Shown here: positions 51,457-60,305 of the stretch, in pieces
Layout of the letters: each line of letters begins with the position of its first letter
How positions within the stretch are numbered: the stretch's first letter is position 1
NCBI RefSeq assembly: GCF_028274965.1
Contig: NZ_JAQCNO010000066.1
Coordinates: 1-64,000, forward strand
From: Natronomonas sp.
GTDB taxonomy: Archaea > Halobacteriota > Halobacteria > Halobacteriales > Haloarculaceae
Direction: 5' to 3'
DNA length: 64,000 nucleotides
The notes under the pieces: model-generated
The model's database searches: none
What the model saw: the letters and a program-made list of their open reading frames with translations, nothing else
What the model was told of the DNA's origin: nothing
Position numbers and translations under genes: made by a program

Positions 51457-51713
51457 GCGACGCGGAGACCGGACCTGGTGGGCCGCCTCCGCGATTCCGG
51501 CCGGATCGGGTCGGGATCGGTTCTTCTCGCGTCCGACCGCCTTCGAGGAGTCCGTTCGTCCCGCTCGCGCGGGAAAATATTTACATATCAGTGGTTGTAA
51601 CGAGATATTGTGATCATACGCAGTCGCTTATTCGAATTATCCGAGCAAACGAACCCGAACGATCCGACCGGCCGACGCGCGGGCGCCCTCGGCTCGCCGC
51701 GGGGGGTAGAGCC
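51457..51713. other. intergenic region with strong TATA and long leader
   Basis: No gene is seen. AAAATATTTACAT (about 51573-51585) is a strong TATA box, but it lies about 135 bases before the next start codon (GTG 51714). This implies an unusual 5' leader of about 110 nt, or a short unrecognised frame in between. Confidence 0.45.
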
Positions 51714-52619
51714 GTGACGAAGCGCCACGTCGACGTGTCGGCGGCGACGCAGGCCTCGATCGACGCCGCGATCGAGTACGCGGACGACCGACTCAGCTCC
51801 GACGACCCGACCGGCGCCGTCGTCCAGGAGCTGCTCGTCGACGCCTTCGGCGACCGCCCGGCCTACGAGCGGTACCTCGCCGGCGAGACGCTCGACCCGA
51901 TGACCCGGATGCGGATCGAGAGCTACGACCCCCGCAACGCCGTCACCGAGACGGAGCACTGGGCCGAACAGGACCCCGACAAGCTCGAAGCCTCGAAGCC
52001 GCTCCGGTACCTCTGGGAGGGGTTCGACCGCTCGCCGCTGTCGAACAACGTCGCCTTCGCGCTCCCGTTCCGACAGCTGCTCGCCGATCACCTGTTTTCG
52101 GAGGCCGGCGACGACCTCCGGCTGTTCGGCGGGATCAAGATCCAGTGCGGTTCGAACATCGAGATGGGCGACAACGTCGTCGTCCACAACGACGTGTTGC
52201 TCGACGACCGCGGCGAACTCGTCATCGGCGACCGCGTCTCGATCGCCGACCGGGCGCACCTCCACACCCACAACCACGACCTCGTCGACCAGACCGACGT
52301 GACGACGTACCGGACGACCGTCGAGGACGACGCCAGACTCGGCTACGGATCGATGGTAAACGCCGGCTGTCGGGTCGGCGAGAACGCGATGGTCGGGGCC
52401 TCGGCGTCGGTCCTCGGCGACGTGCCGGCCCACCACGTCGCCGTCGGCGCGCCGGCAAAAAGCGTCAAGATCAAGCCCGGGTGGGAGGACGCCGCCGAGA
52501 CCCTCGGTCCGCTCGCCGACAACCGCGAGGACCGCCGCCTCGGGCGGGAGCTACCGGCCGACTTCGAGGAGTTCGACGAGTTCGGGCGGAGCCTCTCGCC
52601 GCCGGGCACGTCCTCGTGA
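51714..52619 (+). CDS. left-handed beta-helix acyltransferase (maltose/galactoside O-acetyltransferase type)
   Basis: This 301-residue protein has an N-terminal helical extension of about 130 residues, then hexapeptide repeats (IKIQCGSNIEMGDNVVVHND... IGDRVSIADRAHLHTHNHD... VGENAMVGASASVLGDVP). His residues in HLHTHNHD form the expected acetyl-transfer site between trimer subunits. Substrate may be a sugar or sugar nucleotide. GTG 51714 is preceded by GGGGGG 5-10 bases upstream, a reasonable ribosome-binding site. The frame is open further upstream without a good start. Confidence 0.84.
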   Translation: MTKRHVDVSAATQASIDAAIEYADDRLSSDDPTGAVVQELLVDAFGDRPAYERYLAGETLDPMTRMRIESYDPRNAVTETEHWAEQDPDKLEASKPLRYLWEGFDRSPLSNNVAFALPFRQLLADHLFSEAGDDLRLFGGIKIQCGSNIEMGDNVVVHNDVLLDDRGELVIGDRVSIADRAHLHTHNHDLVDQTDVTTYRTTVEDDARLGYGSMVNAGCRVGENAMVGASASVLGDVPAHHVAVGAPAKSVKIKPGWEDAAETLGPLADNREDRRLGRELPADFEEFDEFGRSLSPPGTSS

Positions 52620-52637
52620 CCCCGCCGGTCACAGCCC

Positions 52638-53045
52638 CTACGCGACGCCGCCCGCTTCGACGCTCTCGACGCTTCCGCTGACGATGTCCGTCATCGAGAG
52701 GATGCCGACGACACCGCCGTCGGCCTCGACCACGGGGAGGTGACTGATCCCGTTCGACAGCATCTCATCGGTGGCCCGCCGAACCGACGCGTCGGACTCG
52801 ACCGTGAGGGTCCGTGCGGTCATCCACTCCTCGACGGTCGATTCGGTCACGTCCGCGCGCTTCGTTGCGATCTCGATGAAGTCCGTCGACGTGAGGATCC
52901 CCTGGGGTCGACACTCCGAGTCGATCACCACGACCGACTTGATCGACTGGTGGAGCATGGCCTCCCCGACCTCGTCGATCCGATCCTCGGGGTTGACTGT
53001 CAGCACCGGTTCCGTCATCAACTCGCCGACGGGCGTATCGTCCAT
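52638..53045 (-). CDS. CBS-domain-pair protein
   Basis: This 135-residue protein is a single Bateman module: CBS1 VGELMTEPVLTVNPEDRIDE... to ILTSTDFIEIA and CBS2 VEEWMTARTLTVESDASVRR... to GILSMTDIV. It likely senses AMP/ATP or another adenosyl ligand and acts on an unknown partner. The minus-strand TATA CGTATATTTACG (53070-53081) is about 30 bases before ATG. It is the last host gene before the tRNA-Pro integration zone. Confidence 0.9.
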   Translation of the reverse strand: MDDTPVGELMTEPVLTVNPEDRIDEVGEAMLHQSIKSVVVIDSECRPQGILTSTDFIEIATKRADVTESTVEEWMTARTLTVESDASVRRATDEMLSNGISHLPVVEADGGVVGILSMTDIVSGSVESVEAGGVA

Positions 53046-53126
53046 ACCCGCGGTACCGCTTCACCGGACGTAAATATACGGGCAGCGGCGGTTTCGGACG
53101 CGTTCGCTCGGCGACACGACGCCCCA

Positions 53127-53166
53127 CACTCACAACGCCTCGCCGCCGCTCGGCGTTCGTTGAGTG
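53127..53166. repeat. hairpin beside the first attachment-site copy
   Basis: CACTCACAACGCC (53127-53139) pairs with GGCGTTCGTTGAGTG (53152-53166), with a small bulge. It lies 12 bases left of the tRNA-Pro repeat. It could be a recombination arm site or transcription end. Confidence 0.4.
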
Positions 53167-53178
53167 CGGGAACGGTAG

Positions 53179-53208
53179 TGGGCCGGCGCGAATTCGAATC
53201 GCGGTTAC
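53179..53208. repeat. tRNA-Pro 3'-end copy 1 (attachment site)
   Basis: 30 bases are identical to the 3' end of tRNA-Pro at 59317-59346 (start TGGGCCGGCGCGAATTCGAA), same orientation. Sequence similarity then stops. A truncated tRNA 3' end far from the intact gene is the hallmark of the distal end of an element integrated at that tRNA. Confidence 0.85.
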
Positions 53209-53305
53209 CGCTGCCCTGGTGGACAATGCACAGCTTCTTGCGGTTGCCCGGAAGCAGACTAAGTGGGAGAGGCGATTAGGTCGGGCACATGGACGCACGG
53301 TTGCG

Positions 53306-54793
53306 ATGACGGCCCCCCCGAAGGAGGAGAGCGATGACGACCTGCTCGCGGAGGTGGTGGAGAAGTCTTCGGTCGGAATCGTGGCGTTCGTCTCCGAACG
53401 CATCCTTCTGACCGGGGTCGCGTATGCCGTCACGACGGTTTCGGGCGCGGCGGCGTACGGATTTCTGTCCGTGTTCATTCGCGGCGAGACGATCTCCCGG
53501 AATCTGGTCGCCGGCCTCGGAGACGGATACACCAGAACGGTACCGAGAGTGTCGATATCCGCACAGCGAACGCTGTTGAGCGTTGGCACCGCCGGGTACG
53601 TCGCCGTCTGGGTCGTCGTCGCGGCGCCGGTCATCGCGTTTCGAGAGCGTCTCGTCGACGTGACGCTTCTCCAACCGCGCCACGAGACAGTCGTCGTGGT
53701 GTTCGCACTCGGACTGTTGCCGTTTCTGTTGTTACGAAACTTCCGGGACATATTCCGGGCACTCCGGCGGATCAAACTCGCGATGCTGGTGTCGCGGATA
53801 TTCGTTCCGCTGGCGTTGCTGACCGGGGTCCTGGCTGTCGGCGTCGTCACCAGCGAGCGTTCGCTGTTGAACCTGTGGATAGGCGTCGTCGGTACGGTTC
53901 TCCTCCTGGTAACAGCCGGGGCAGGCCTGTTGTTCCGTTCCACCCGCGTGCGGTTCGGGTCAGTTCGGGCACACCGTTCGACGGTCCGATATTTTCTCAG
54001 CTACTCCGGGGACGCGAGCGGGGTCGCGGCACTGGAACTCGTCCAGCGGCGTGCCGTGTTCGCGGTCATGGCTCTGTACCTCTCGCCGGTGGCCGCCGGC
54101 GCGTTCAGCCTCTCTATCGTCTTCGCACTCGCCGTTAGATGGCCGCTAAGCGGGGTGAACGGGATCTTGCCCCCAATAGCCGCATCGCTTTACGATGACG
54201 GGCAAACCCAGAGTCTACAACGACTTTATCAACGGACGAGTCGACTGGCGATCGTCGCGACAACGCCAGCGTTCGTACTCGGATACGCGTACGCCCCGGA
54301 GTTGCTCACGACGTTCAACGAGGCGTACGCTCGACAGGCAGCGGTTCTCCGTGCGGTACTTCTCGCACAGTACGCCGCAACCATGTTCGGGAGCGTGGGG
54401 CTGTTGTTGCTCATGACCGACAACGAACGCGCGAGTCTGCTCACACAGGTGTTCAACGCCGGCGTCGCACTTCCACTGATGATCGTTCTCACCACCAAGT
54501 TCGGGGCACTCGGGCTAGGGGTTGCGTACCTGCTGTCGGTGGTCGTCAACAACACGACCGAACTTCTCGTCCTGTATCTCCGCGACGGGTTTACCCCGTT
54601 CAGTCGCGAGCAGGCGTATGCGGTACTCTCGGTGCTCCCGGCTATCGGTGCCATCCGGTCGGCTAAACTGACAGTCAGCACCCGGGCAAGTCTGGTCGTT
54701 GCGCTCCTCGTGATCGGGATATACGTCTGGGTCGGACACCGCTTCCTGCTCCGGGTGGCCGACAAAACGGCGGTCCGAGCGCTGGTGACCTGA
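53306..54793 (+). CDS. polysaccharide/oligosaccharide flippase-like membrane protein
   Basis: This protein of about 495 residues has 12-14 predicted helices in the MATE/MOP-type flippase pattern (GIVAFVSERILLTGVAYAVT, YLSPVAAGAFSLSIVFALAV, FGALGLGVAYLLSVVVNNTT). Such proteins move lipid-linked glycans for S-layer glycosylation or exopolysaccharide. No glycosyltransferase is near, so it is a lone cargo gene. It lies exactly between two tRNA-Pro 3' copies. ATG 53306 is preferred; an in-frame GTG at 53219 would add 29 residues, many basic. Composition is slightly less GC-rich than the host. Confidence 0.78.
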   Translation: MTAPPKEESDDDLLAEVVEKSSVGIVAFVSERILLTGVAYAVTTVSGAAAYGFLSVFIRGETISRNLVAGLGDGYTRTVPRVSISAQRTLLSVGTAGYVAVWVVVAAPVIAFRERLVDVTLLQPRHETVVVVFALGLLPFLLLRNFRDIFRALRRIKLAMLVSRIFVPLALLTGVLAVGVVTSERSLLNLWIGVVGTVLLLVTAGAGLLFRSTRVRFGSVRAHRSTVRYFLSYSGDASGVAALELVQRRAVFAVMALYLSPVAAGAFSLSIVFALAVRWPLSGVNGILPPIAASLYDDGQTQSLQRLYQRTSRLAIVATTPAFVLGYAYAPELLTTFNEAYARQAAVLRAVLLAQYAATMFGSVGLLLLMTDNERASLLTQVFNAGVALPLMIVLTTKFGALGLGVAYLLSVVVNNTTELLVLYLRDGFTPFSREQAYAVLSVLPAIGAIRSAKLTVSTRASLVVALLVIGIYVWVGHRFLLRVADKTAVRALVT

Positions 54794-54809
54794 CGCGTCG
54801 GTGAAAACG

Positions 54810-54874
54810 TGGGCCGGCGCGAATTCGAATCACCGCGGAGCAACGCTCCACGAGGACGCGGTTACGGCCACCCG
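54810..54874. repeat. tRNA-Pro 3'-end copy 2, interrupted by 26 bases
   Basis: 22 bases (54810-54831) match the tRNA 3' end. Then 26 foreign bases follow (54832-54857, containing GGAGC-AAC-GCTCC), and then 17 further tRNA-matching bases (GCGGTTACGGCCACCCG, to 54874). Together the matches equal tRNA positions 59317-59355. The insertion breaks the T-arm pairing, so no functional tRNA remains. Confidence 0.82.
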
Positions 54875-54915
54875 TTGCCTCCTCTCCTGTCGGTTTCGGG
54901 CTTCGGTGAACTGCT

Positions 54916-55935
54916 ATGCCCACACTACACGACCTCACCGATGCGTCGCCGGAGGAGGCAGCTGACTTCTACCTCCGGGAGCGGAGTGCAGAAGTCACAG
55001 ACAGCACGCTACAGTCCCACAAGTATCGTCTTAGTCATTTCGTCCGTCAGTGCGACGAGGCCGAAAACATAGATAATATGAACGCCCTTACTGGCCGTGA
55101 CTTACACCGCTACAGACTATGAAGACAGGGAGACGGCGAACTAAACCAAGTCTCGCTGAAGTCACAGATGGACACGCTACGGGCCTTTCTGCGGTTCTGT
55201 GAGCTGATAGATGCTGTCGAACCAGACCTCCACGAAAGGTGATGTTCCCGACGCTTAGCGACGGTGTCGGCCAACGTGACGTGAAACTCGACACAGAGGA
55301 GGCCGAGGAACTTCTTGAACACCTCGGTCGGTTTAATTACGCAACGTTCGGTCACACACTTCTCCTCCTACTGTGGCGAACCGGACTTCGTATGGGTTCA
55401 GCCCATGCTCTTGAGTTCGACGATCTCAACCCCGAAGACGAGTGTGTCTCCGTCTGCCACCGTCCTGAGTCCGACACCCCGTTGAACGAACGGCAAACGG
55501 CTCGTCGCGCTGGATCCGTCGACGCGTGCCATACTGTCGGACTATATCGAGGTTAATCGTCCCGAGGTGACTGACGACTCCAGACAGGAGCCGTTGCTCG
55601 CAACCGAAAACGGACGCCTCAGTAAGGACACGATCCGTACGACCGTCTACCGCTGGACTGGTCCCTGTATGTATCGTGGATTGTGTCCCTACGGTTGAGA
55701 CCAAGACGACTGTGAAGCGGTGAACACGAGGATGGCCGTCTTGAAGTACCTCTTGTCGGTTTCTCCCCACGCAGTCAGGCGGGGGTTGATGACGCACCAC
55801 CTCACCCAAGACGTACCCGAACAGGTCGTCTCCGACCGTATGAACGTCAGTCAACGGGTGCTCGAAGAACACTACGACCGTCGTTCCGAGGAAGTGAAAA
55901 TCGAACAGCGGTGCGGATCTTTTGAAAACGTATGA
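54916..55935 (+). pseudogene. tyrosine recombinase (integrase), inactivated
   Basis: Fragments in several frames add up to one phage-type integrase. The N-terminal SAM-like domain (SPEEAADFYLRERSAEVTDS...) is followed by the catalytic domain with Arg in RTGLRMGSAHALEF, the HAVRRG box and the nucleophile Tyr in LEEHYDRR. An in-frame TGA occurs at 55120, a frameshift around 55230, another near 55490 and a TGA near 55696. All three recognisable active-site blocks survive, so decay is recent. It presumably once drove integration at tRNA-Pro. Confidence 0.85.
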
Positions 55936-56126
55936 TAACCTCACGTCACGGTGAACGACGACACACACTGTTGATAGCGTTGAGGAAGCCGCTATCCTAT
56001 CCCACCGGACTGATTCTGAGGACGACAGCGTCGTTGCTCCAAAATATATAAACGAACCGAAAGTAAGCCACAGTAGGCGTATTATTTATTTTCCATGACT
56101 TAAGATTAAATTTGAATTTCCTGGCA
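55936..56126. other. AT-rich convergent spacer, nothing recognised
   Basis: About 190 bases between the integrase remnant and the end of the pentapeptide gene. No gene, RNA or clear terminator is seen beyond short T runs. Confidence 0.4.
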
Positions 56127-58178
56127 CTATCGCGCTGCCCGGCGGCCAAGCACAAAAATGAGAAGTGCCACTAAGATTGGTCCTACCATCGACTCGAACA
56201 CAATAACACCTTCACCGATCCGGCCTGTCGTCTCCAGTACACGACTCCCGGCGAAGAACACCAAGGTGCTGTGCAGCAACGTATCGTAGGCCAGAACTGG
56301 GTTCTCAGTGATCACTCGGAGGGTGATCGGTTCGCCGCTTGTAGTTGCGACAATCCCGCTAAACATATACAACAGCCATCCAACGAGTACTATCGCAGCT
56401 GAAATAAAACCAATACGGCGGAAGCTCTCTCCGTAATTGAATATCCATTTCTGAATCTGCGCGAACGTCCCTTTCATTCGCTGATCCTGCGCAAAAAGGA
56501 GTTCTCGGCGAGCGTCCTGACGGCGAATAAACATCTCTGACTTGAGCTCCGGAAATCCGTTTTCTCTTGCCAGAGCCTCCAACCGACTGTACGTACTGCG
56601 GGCGCGGCGGGCTCTTGTTTCGTCTGGATTGACGTCGGTGTTGGATGTTACTTGATCGGCGAGACACGTGGCGGCCGACTCCGGAGGGATATCTGAGTCG
56701 TATCTGCACGCATTATCGGTGCTTGGGTTACCGACTTCTCCGTCTGGACAAAACTGTGTCCGGTCGTTGATCTGTGCCCCGTCCAATCGCGTCTGATAGA
56801 GGTACGCCTGTGAGAGGTCCGCGCCTGTGAGGTCGGCATTCTCCAATGTGGCACGGTTCAGGTTCGCCTCGTCAAAACGGGCGTTCTCACAATCGGCGGT
56901 AGTAAAAGCTGCCTCGGCGGCGTCCGCAGACGTCAGTATGGCATCCTGCAAATCCGTGCGCCGTAGGTCTGCCTCAGTCAGTATTGCGTCTGACAGGTCT
57001 GCGTGGGTAAGGGTAAGATCAAATAACTCAGCGTTACTGAGATTGGCTCCCTCTAATTTAGCTTTAATAAACGGGTTTCCCTCCAAGTTTACTCCGGTAA
57101 GATCAGCCGATTCAAGATGAGCCTCGGTGAGGTTGGCCTCATGTAAAGTAGTTCCCGTAAGGTCAGCGCCTCTTAGGTCAGCTCCGGTAAGATCGGCCTC
57201 ATACAGGGTAGCCCCCGTAAGGTCGGCGCCTCTTAGGTCAGCTCCGGATAGATTGGCATCTGTCATTTCAGCATCGGTGAGGACGGCATTTTTCAGATCA
57301 GCTCCGGTGAGGTTTGCCTCATTTAGGGTAGCCTCAGTAAGATTGGCATCTCTTATTTTAGCCTCGGTAAAGTTAGCCCGGTCTAGTTTGGCGTTGGTGA
57401 GGTTGGCCCTATGCAAATCAGCTCCGGTGAGGACAGCCTTGTCAAGAGAAGCCTCTGTGAGGTTGGTATTTGTCAGGTCAGCTCCGGTAAGATCGGCTTT
57501 AGACAAAATAGCCTCGGTAAGGTTGGCCGAGGACAAGGTGGCCCCAGTGAGGTCTGCGTCCCATATTCTAGCCTTGGAGAGGTCAGCCTTTTCGAGGAAA
57601 GCGCCCGAAAGGTCGGCATGATTCAGCCCAGCTTCGTGGAGGTTGGCATCCGGGACGATGTCCTTGGGCGAAATTTCCTCATCGTGGGGTATCTGGTATT
57701 CAAACTGTGCGTTTGCGAGTTGAGCGTCTGTGAACCTCGTCACGTGTATTTTAGCCCCCGTGAGATTAGCATCGGCAAAGGAAGCTCCAGTGAGGATGGC
57801 ATCTCTGATTACACTTTCAGTGAGGTCAGCACCAGTAAGATCGGTCGCTTCCAAGCTACTCCCGTGTAGGGTAGCCCCGATTAGGTCAGCCCCAGAGAGG
57901 TCAGTCTCGGAGAGATCAGCTCCAATAAGTTTGGCTCCAATAAGATCGGCCCCACTGAGATCGCCGTCTCCTGCTGTGTTAATCAATTCCAGTCGTGGTT
58001 TGTCGGTTCCCTCGGTGTGATAAATACACAGGGGTGCGTCAGCCTCCTCCCATACCGAGCGCGAACACTTCCACGAAGTGAGATTCTTTTTTGTAAGAAT
58101 CCCCTCACTAATAGAGAGATCGTTAGCCGAGAAATCACACTCCTGGTGGGCGTCCTCATTATTCGTTGAGCCAGACAT
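56127..58178 (-). CDS. pentapeptide-repeat protein with C-terminal membrane (channel-like) domain
   Basis: This 683-residue protein starts with a Cys-containing segment (ECDF, WKCSRS, LCIYH), perhaps a small zinc site. About 380 residues of A(D/N)Lxx pentapeptide repeats (roughly 75-480) follow and should form a right-handed quadrilateral beta helix. After a linker come two or three membrane helices (ISAAIVLVGWLLYMF, and FESMVGPILVALLIFVLGRR at the end), whose layout recalls two-helix ion channels, although no TxGYG filter is visible. It is the main intact cargo of the element; a defence or stress role is a guess. Confidence 0.82.
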   Translation of the reverse strand: MSGSTNNEDAHQECDFSANDLSISEGILTKKNLTSWKCSRSVWEEADAPLCIYHTEGTDKPRLELINTAGDGDLSGADLIGAKLIGADLSETDLSGADLIGATLHGSSLEATDLTGADLTESVIRDAILTGASFADANLTGAKIHVTRFTDAQLANAQFEYQIPHDEEISPKDIVPDANLHEAGLNHADLSGAFLEKADLSKARIWDADLTGATLSSANLTEAILSKADLTGADLTNTNLTEASLDKAVLTGADLHRANLTNAKLDRANFTEAKIRDANLTEATLNEANLTGADLKNAVLTDAEMTDANLSGADLRGADLTGATLYEADLTGADLRGADLTGTTLHEANLTEAHLESADLTGVNLEGNPFIKAKLEGANLSNAELFDLTLTHADLSDAILTEADLRRTDLQDAILTSADAAEAAFTTADCENARFDEANLNRATLENADLTGADLSQAYLYQTRLDGAQINDRTQFCPDGEVGNPSTDNACRYDSDIPPESAATCLADQVTSNTDVNPDETRARRARSTYSRLEALARENGFPELKSEMFIRRQDARRELLFAQDQRMKGTFAQIQKWIFNYGESFRRIGFISAAIVLVGWLLYMFSGIVATTSGEPITLRVITENPVLAYDTLLHSTLVFFAGSRVLETTGRIGEGVIVFESMVGPILVALLIFVLGRRAAR

Positions 58179-58475
58179 GTGCCGCTAAATCTGTGACTCT
58201 GTGTACATTAATCCTCCCGCTGATGATTCGTAGAGATCACCGATCTTAATACTGTAACTAGGCTCCTCAACCATCATTTGAAGAACTCATTGTTACTTTA
58301 CTCTGCGTTTTTGCGCAAGAACACGGCTCTCTCCCGAAGCGTTCGATTACTACGACGGATCCACCTGCCCTCATACTCCTTTGGCTCTCTAACGTCGAGA
58401 GACGGCCCTCATGGGAAGCGACAGGCTCGCTATCCCCTGTGTTGCGACGATCCATCTTATTGCTCCCCTCCGCTT
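58179..58475. other. intergenic region of the element
   Basis: About 300 bases of mixed composition. A 62-codon minus-strand frame (58267-58455) is open but has no recognisable family or codon bias, and is not called. Confidence 0.4.
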
Positions 58476-58730
58476 ATGACACAGGAACCTGCTCTCCGAG
58501 GTGCCATGACCGACGACAACCTCGGAGCCCGGACGAGCGACTTCGTCCACGCACTTGCCGTTTTAGACGCCGACGTTATGAACATAACTGCGAAAAGAAT
58601 CGAACAGGGTATGCGAGTCACGCTTGACCTCTTTGACTCAAACGACGCCGACCTCGTCCGTGACGTTGCCGAGGAGCACTGCTTCGAACGGTACGACAGT
58701 ACCGGAGAACGGTTCGAGAGCCAGTCCTGA
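58476..58730 (+). CDS. small hypothetical protein of the element, 84 residues
   Basis: Acidic composition and a helix-strand pattern (FVHALAVLDADVMNITAKRI, LDLFDSNDADLVRDVAEEHC) look like genuine haloarchaeal coding sequence. ATG 58476 and a second ATG at 58506 are possible starts. No family is recognised. It may be a remnant of a larger operon. Confidence 0.45.
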   Translation: MTQEPALRGAMTDDNLGARTSDFVHALAVLDADVMNITAKRIEQGMRVTLDLFDSNDADLVRDVAEEHCFERYDSTGERFESQS

Positions 58731-58882
58731 TTACCACCCGTCGCCGGGCTTTTGCTCACGCACAGTCTCGAACGTCCCGATCCGTTCTGGTGGGGTATTA
58801 GTGATTAGCTATTCTTTTCAGCCCTTTGCCTGCTGTTGGTGTCTGGGAGACCGTTTGACCCCTGAATCTCGATACGCTCTGC

Positions 58883-59172
58883 CTACAGATCTGCGGGTGG
58901 CTCCGACACATATGAACGGATCCAGTCTTCCTCAAAGTCGTTGAGTACGTCAATTGAATGCTGATAACCCTCTTTGGTAAACGTCCGTTCAAATCTGACA
59001 GAATACGGAACGTCTCTACGAGGCTCTCAAACGGCTCAAAATCGAAATCAATGCATATAGGGCGACCGTGAGAGCACAGGCCTGCTTCAACGGCACATAC
59101 AGGCCCGTCATGAATACCGAAAACAAGCCGTACAGTTTCTAATAACCCTGTCTGTAGGCTTATGATCTTATT
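58883..59172 (-). pseudogene. C-terminal remnant of an unidentified gene
   Basis: The minus strand reads LVFGIHDGPVCAVEAGLCSH, then CIDFDFEPFESLVETFRIL. After one frameshift near 58985 it continues TFTKEGYQHSIDVLNDFEED and ends at a stop (58883-58885). Upstream in frame there is a stop and no start. The haloarchaeal-like residue use in two adjoining frames suggests a frameshifted gene fragment left in the element. Confidence 0.4.
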
Positions 59173-59316
59173 GTACTACAGGCTCCCGTATCTCGTGAAG
59201 TCCGAGACGCCGAAGAGGTGCGTTTGTGATTCAGTTGGACTCTACAGTAAACACGGCGACAGTATTTATAAACGACGTACTGCTGCCCTGTGGATGTAGA
59301 GCGTTTGCGGGAGAAG

Positions 59317-59389
59317 TGGGCCGGCGCGAATTCGAATCGCGGTTACGGCCACCCGAAGGCCGAAGGATACCAAGCTACCCCACCGGCCC
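59317..59389 (-). tRNA. tRNA-Pro (anticodon CGG)
   Basis: A 73-nt cloverleaf with acceptor GGGCCGG/CCGGCCC, anticodon stem CGGCC/GGCCG, loop TTCGGGT (anticodon CGG, codon CCG) and T arm CGCGA-TTCGAAT-TCGCG. The discriminator is A and CCA is not encoded. It is the intact copy of a sequence whose 3' part occurs twice more at 53.2 and 54.8 kb, so its T arm/acceptor region serves as attachment site. Confidence 0.95.
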
Positions 59390-59413
59390 GCATCCGAAGG
59401 AACGTCGCTCGCG

Positions 59414-59423
59414 GGTTTAATCC
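59414..59423 (-). promoter_or_regulatory. TATA box of tRNA-Pro
   Basis: The minus strand reads GGATTAAACC, centred 29 bases before the tRNA 5' end (59389). Confidence 0.55.
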
Positions 59424-59587
59424 TTGCGACACCGCCCGCCCTCCCGCGACGCGGCGGGACGCGCCACCGGTAGGCCTCGGCTTCCGGCCGATCGGCCCTC
59501 TGCGGACCGATCGAATCCCGGGTTCGGGTCCCCCCGATCGTGCCGCCCTGCAAACGTTTATGAAACTGCCCGTTTATTCGTGATGAT

Positions 59588-60304
59588 ATGGTCGACGACC
59601 GTTTGGTGACGACGACAGAGCTCACGGACTCGGTAGCGAGACTGACCCTCGACCGGCCCGAGAAGCTGAACGCGATGAACAAGGCCCTGCTCCGGGCCGT
59701 TCCCGAGGCGATCCGTGACTGTTCGGAGTACGACGTGTTGATCGTCGACGCGAACGGCGACTCGTTTACCGCGGGTGCGGACTTAGACGAGGCCCAGGAG
59801 GAAAGCGAGGAGGCGGGGCTGTACCAGGAGATGACCCGCGCGACGCGGGAGTTCGAAGGGCTGGTCATCGGTCAGCTCCACGGGTACGTGATCGGCGGCG
59901 GGTTCGAGTGGACGCTGTCGTTCGACCTCCGGTACGCGGCCGACGACACCGTCTTCAAGATGACCGAATCGGAGGTCGGCCTGCCGATATCCAACGCCTC
60001 GACGATGTATCTCCCCTTGCTCATCGGCGGTGCCCGCGCCCGCGAACTGGTGTACACGTGCCGGGACCTCCCGGCGGCCGAAGCCGAGGAGATCGGCCTC
60101 GTCAACGGCGTCTTCCCCCGCGAGCGACTCACGGAGGAGGTGCGGGCCGTCGCCGACGACGTCGTCGAGAACAAGTCCTCTCTCGCGTTGCGGCTGAACA
60201 AGAAGGGCTTCAACAACGCGTTCCCGGTCGAGGACGTCTTAGAGTTCGAGACGGTGCTCGGGGACCTCGCGAACGCCGACCCCTCCGAGGGGATCGACTG
60301 GTAA
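59588..60304 (+). CDS. enoyl-CoA hydratase/isomerase family protein
   Basis: This 238-residue crotonase-fold protein has RPEKLNAMNKALLRAV, FTAGADLDEA (oxyanion hole), and HGYVIGGGFEWTLSFDLRYA. Glu residues of the hydratase active site are shifted (ESEVGLPIS), so hydratase, isomerase or thioesterase activity is possible. The C-terminal trimerisation region is short. TATA-like CGTTTATTCG precedes ATG 59588. It is separated by one base from the acyl-CoA ligase, so the two should act on the same acid. Confidence 0.88.
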   Translation: MVDDRLVTTTELTDSVARLTLDRPEKLNAMNKALLRAVPEAIRDCSEYDVLIVDANGDSFTAGADLDEAQEESEEAGLYQEMTRATREFEGLVIGQLHGYVIGGGFEWTLSFDLRYAADDTVFKMTESEVGLPISNASTMYLPLLIGGARARELVYTCRDLPAAEAEEIGLVNGVFPRERLTEEVRAVADDVVENKSSLALRLNKKGFNNAFPVEDVLEFETVLGDLANADPSEGIDW

Positions 60305-60305
60305 C

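Larger units (their letters stand above)
54810..59389. mobile_element. decayed integrative element at tRNA-Pro
   Basis: About 4.5 kb lies between att copy 2 and the intact tRNA-Pro. It carries a broken tyrosine integrase next to the distal att site, a pentapeptide-repeat membrane protein and small fragments, all less GC-rich than the host. This is the standard layout of a tRNA-targeted archaeal element. A second segment (53179-54810, flippase) lies in tandem, so either two elements or one longer element with an internal att copy is present. Confidence 0.75.

Noticed and set aside
58267..58455. 62-codon minus-strand frame in the element
   Set aside because: Ser/Arg-rich random-looking composition and no recognisable domain or promoter.
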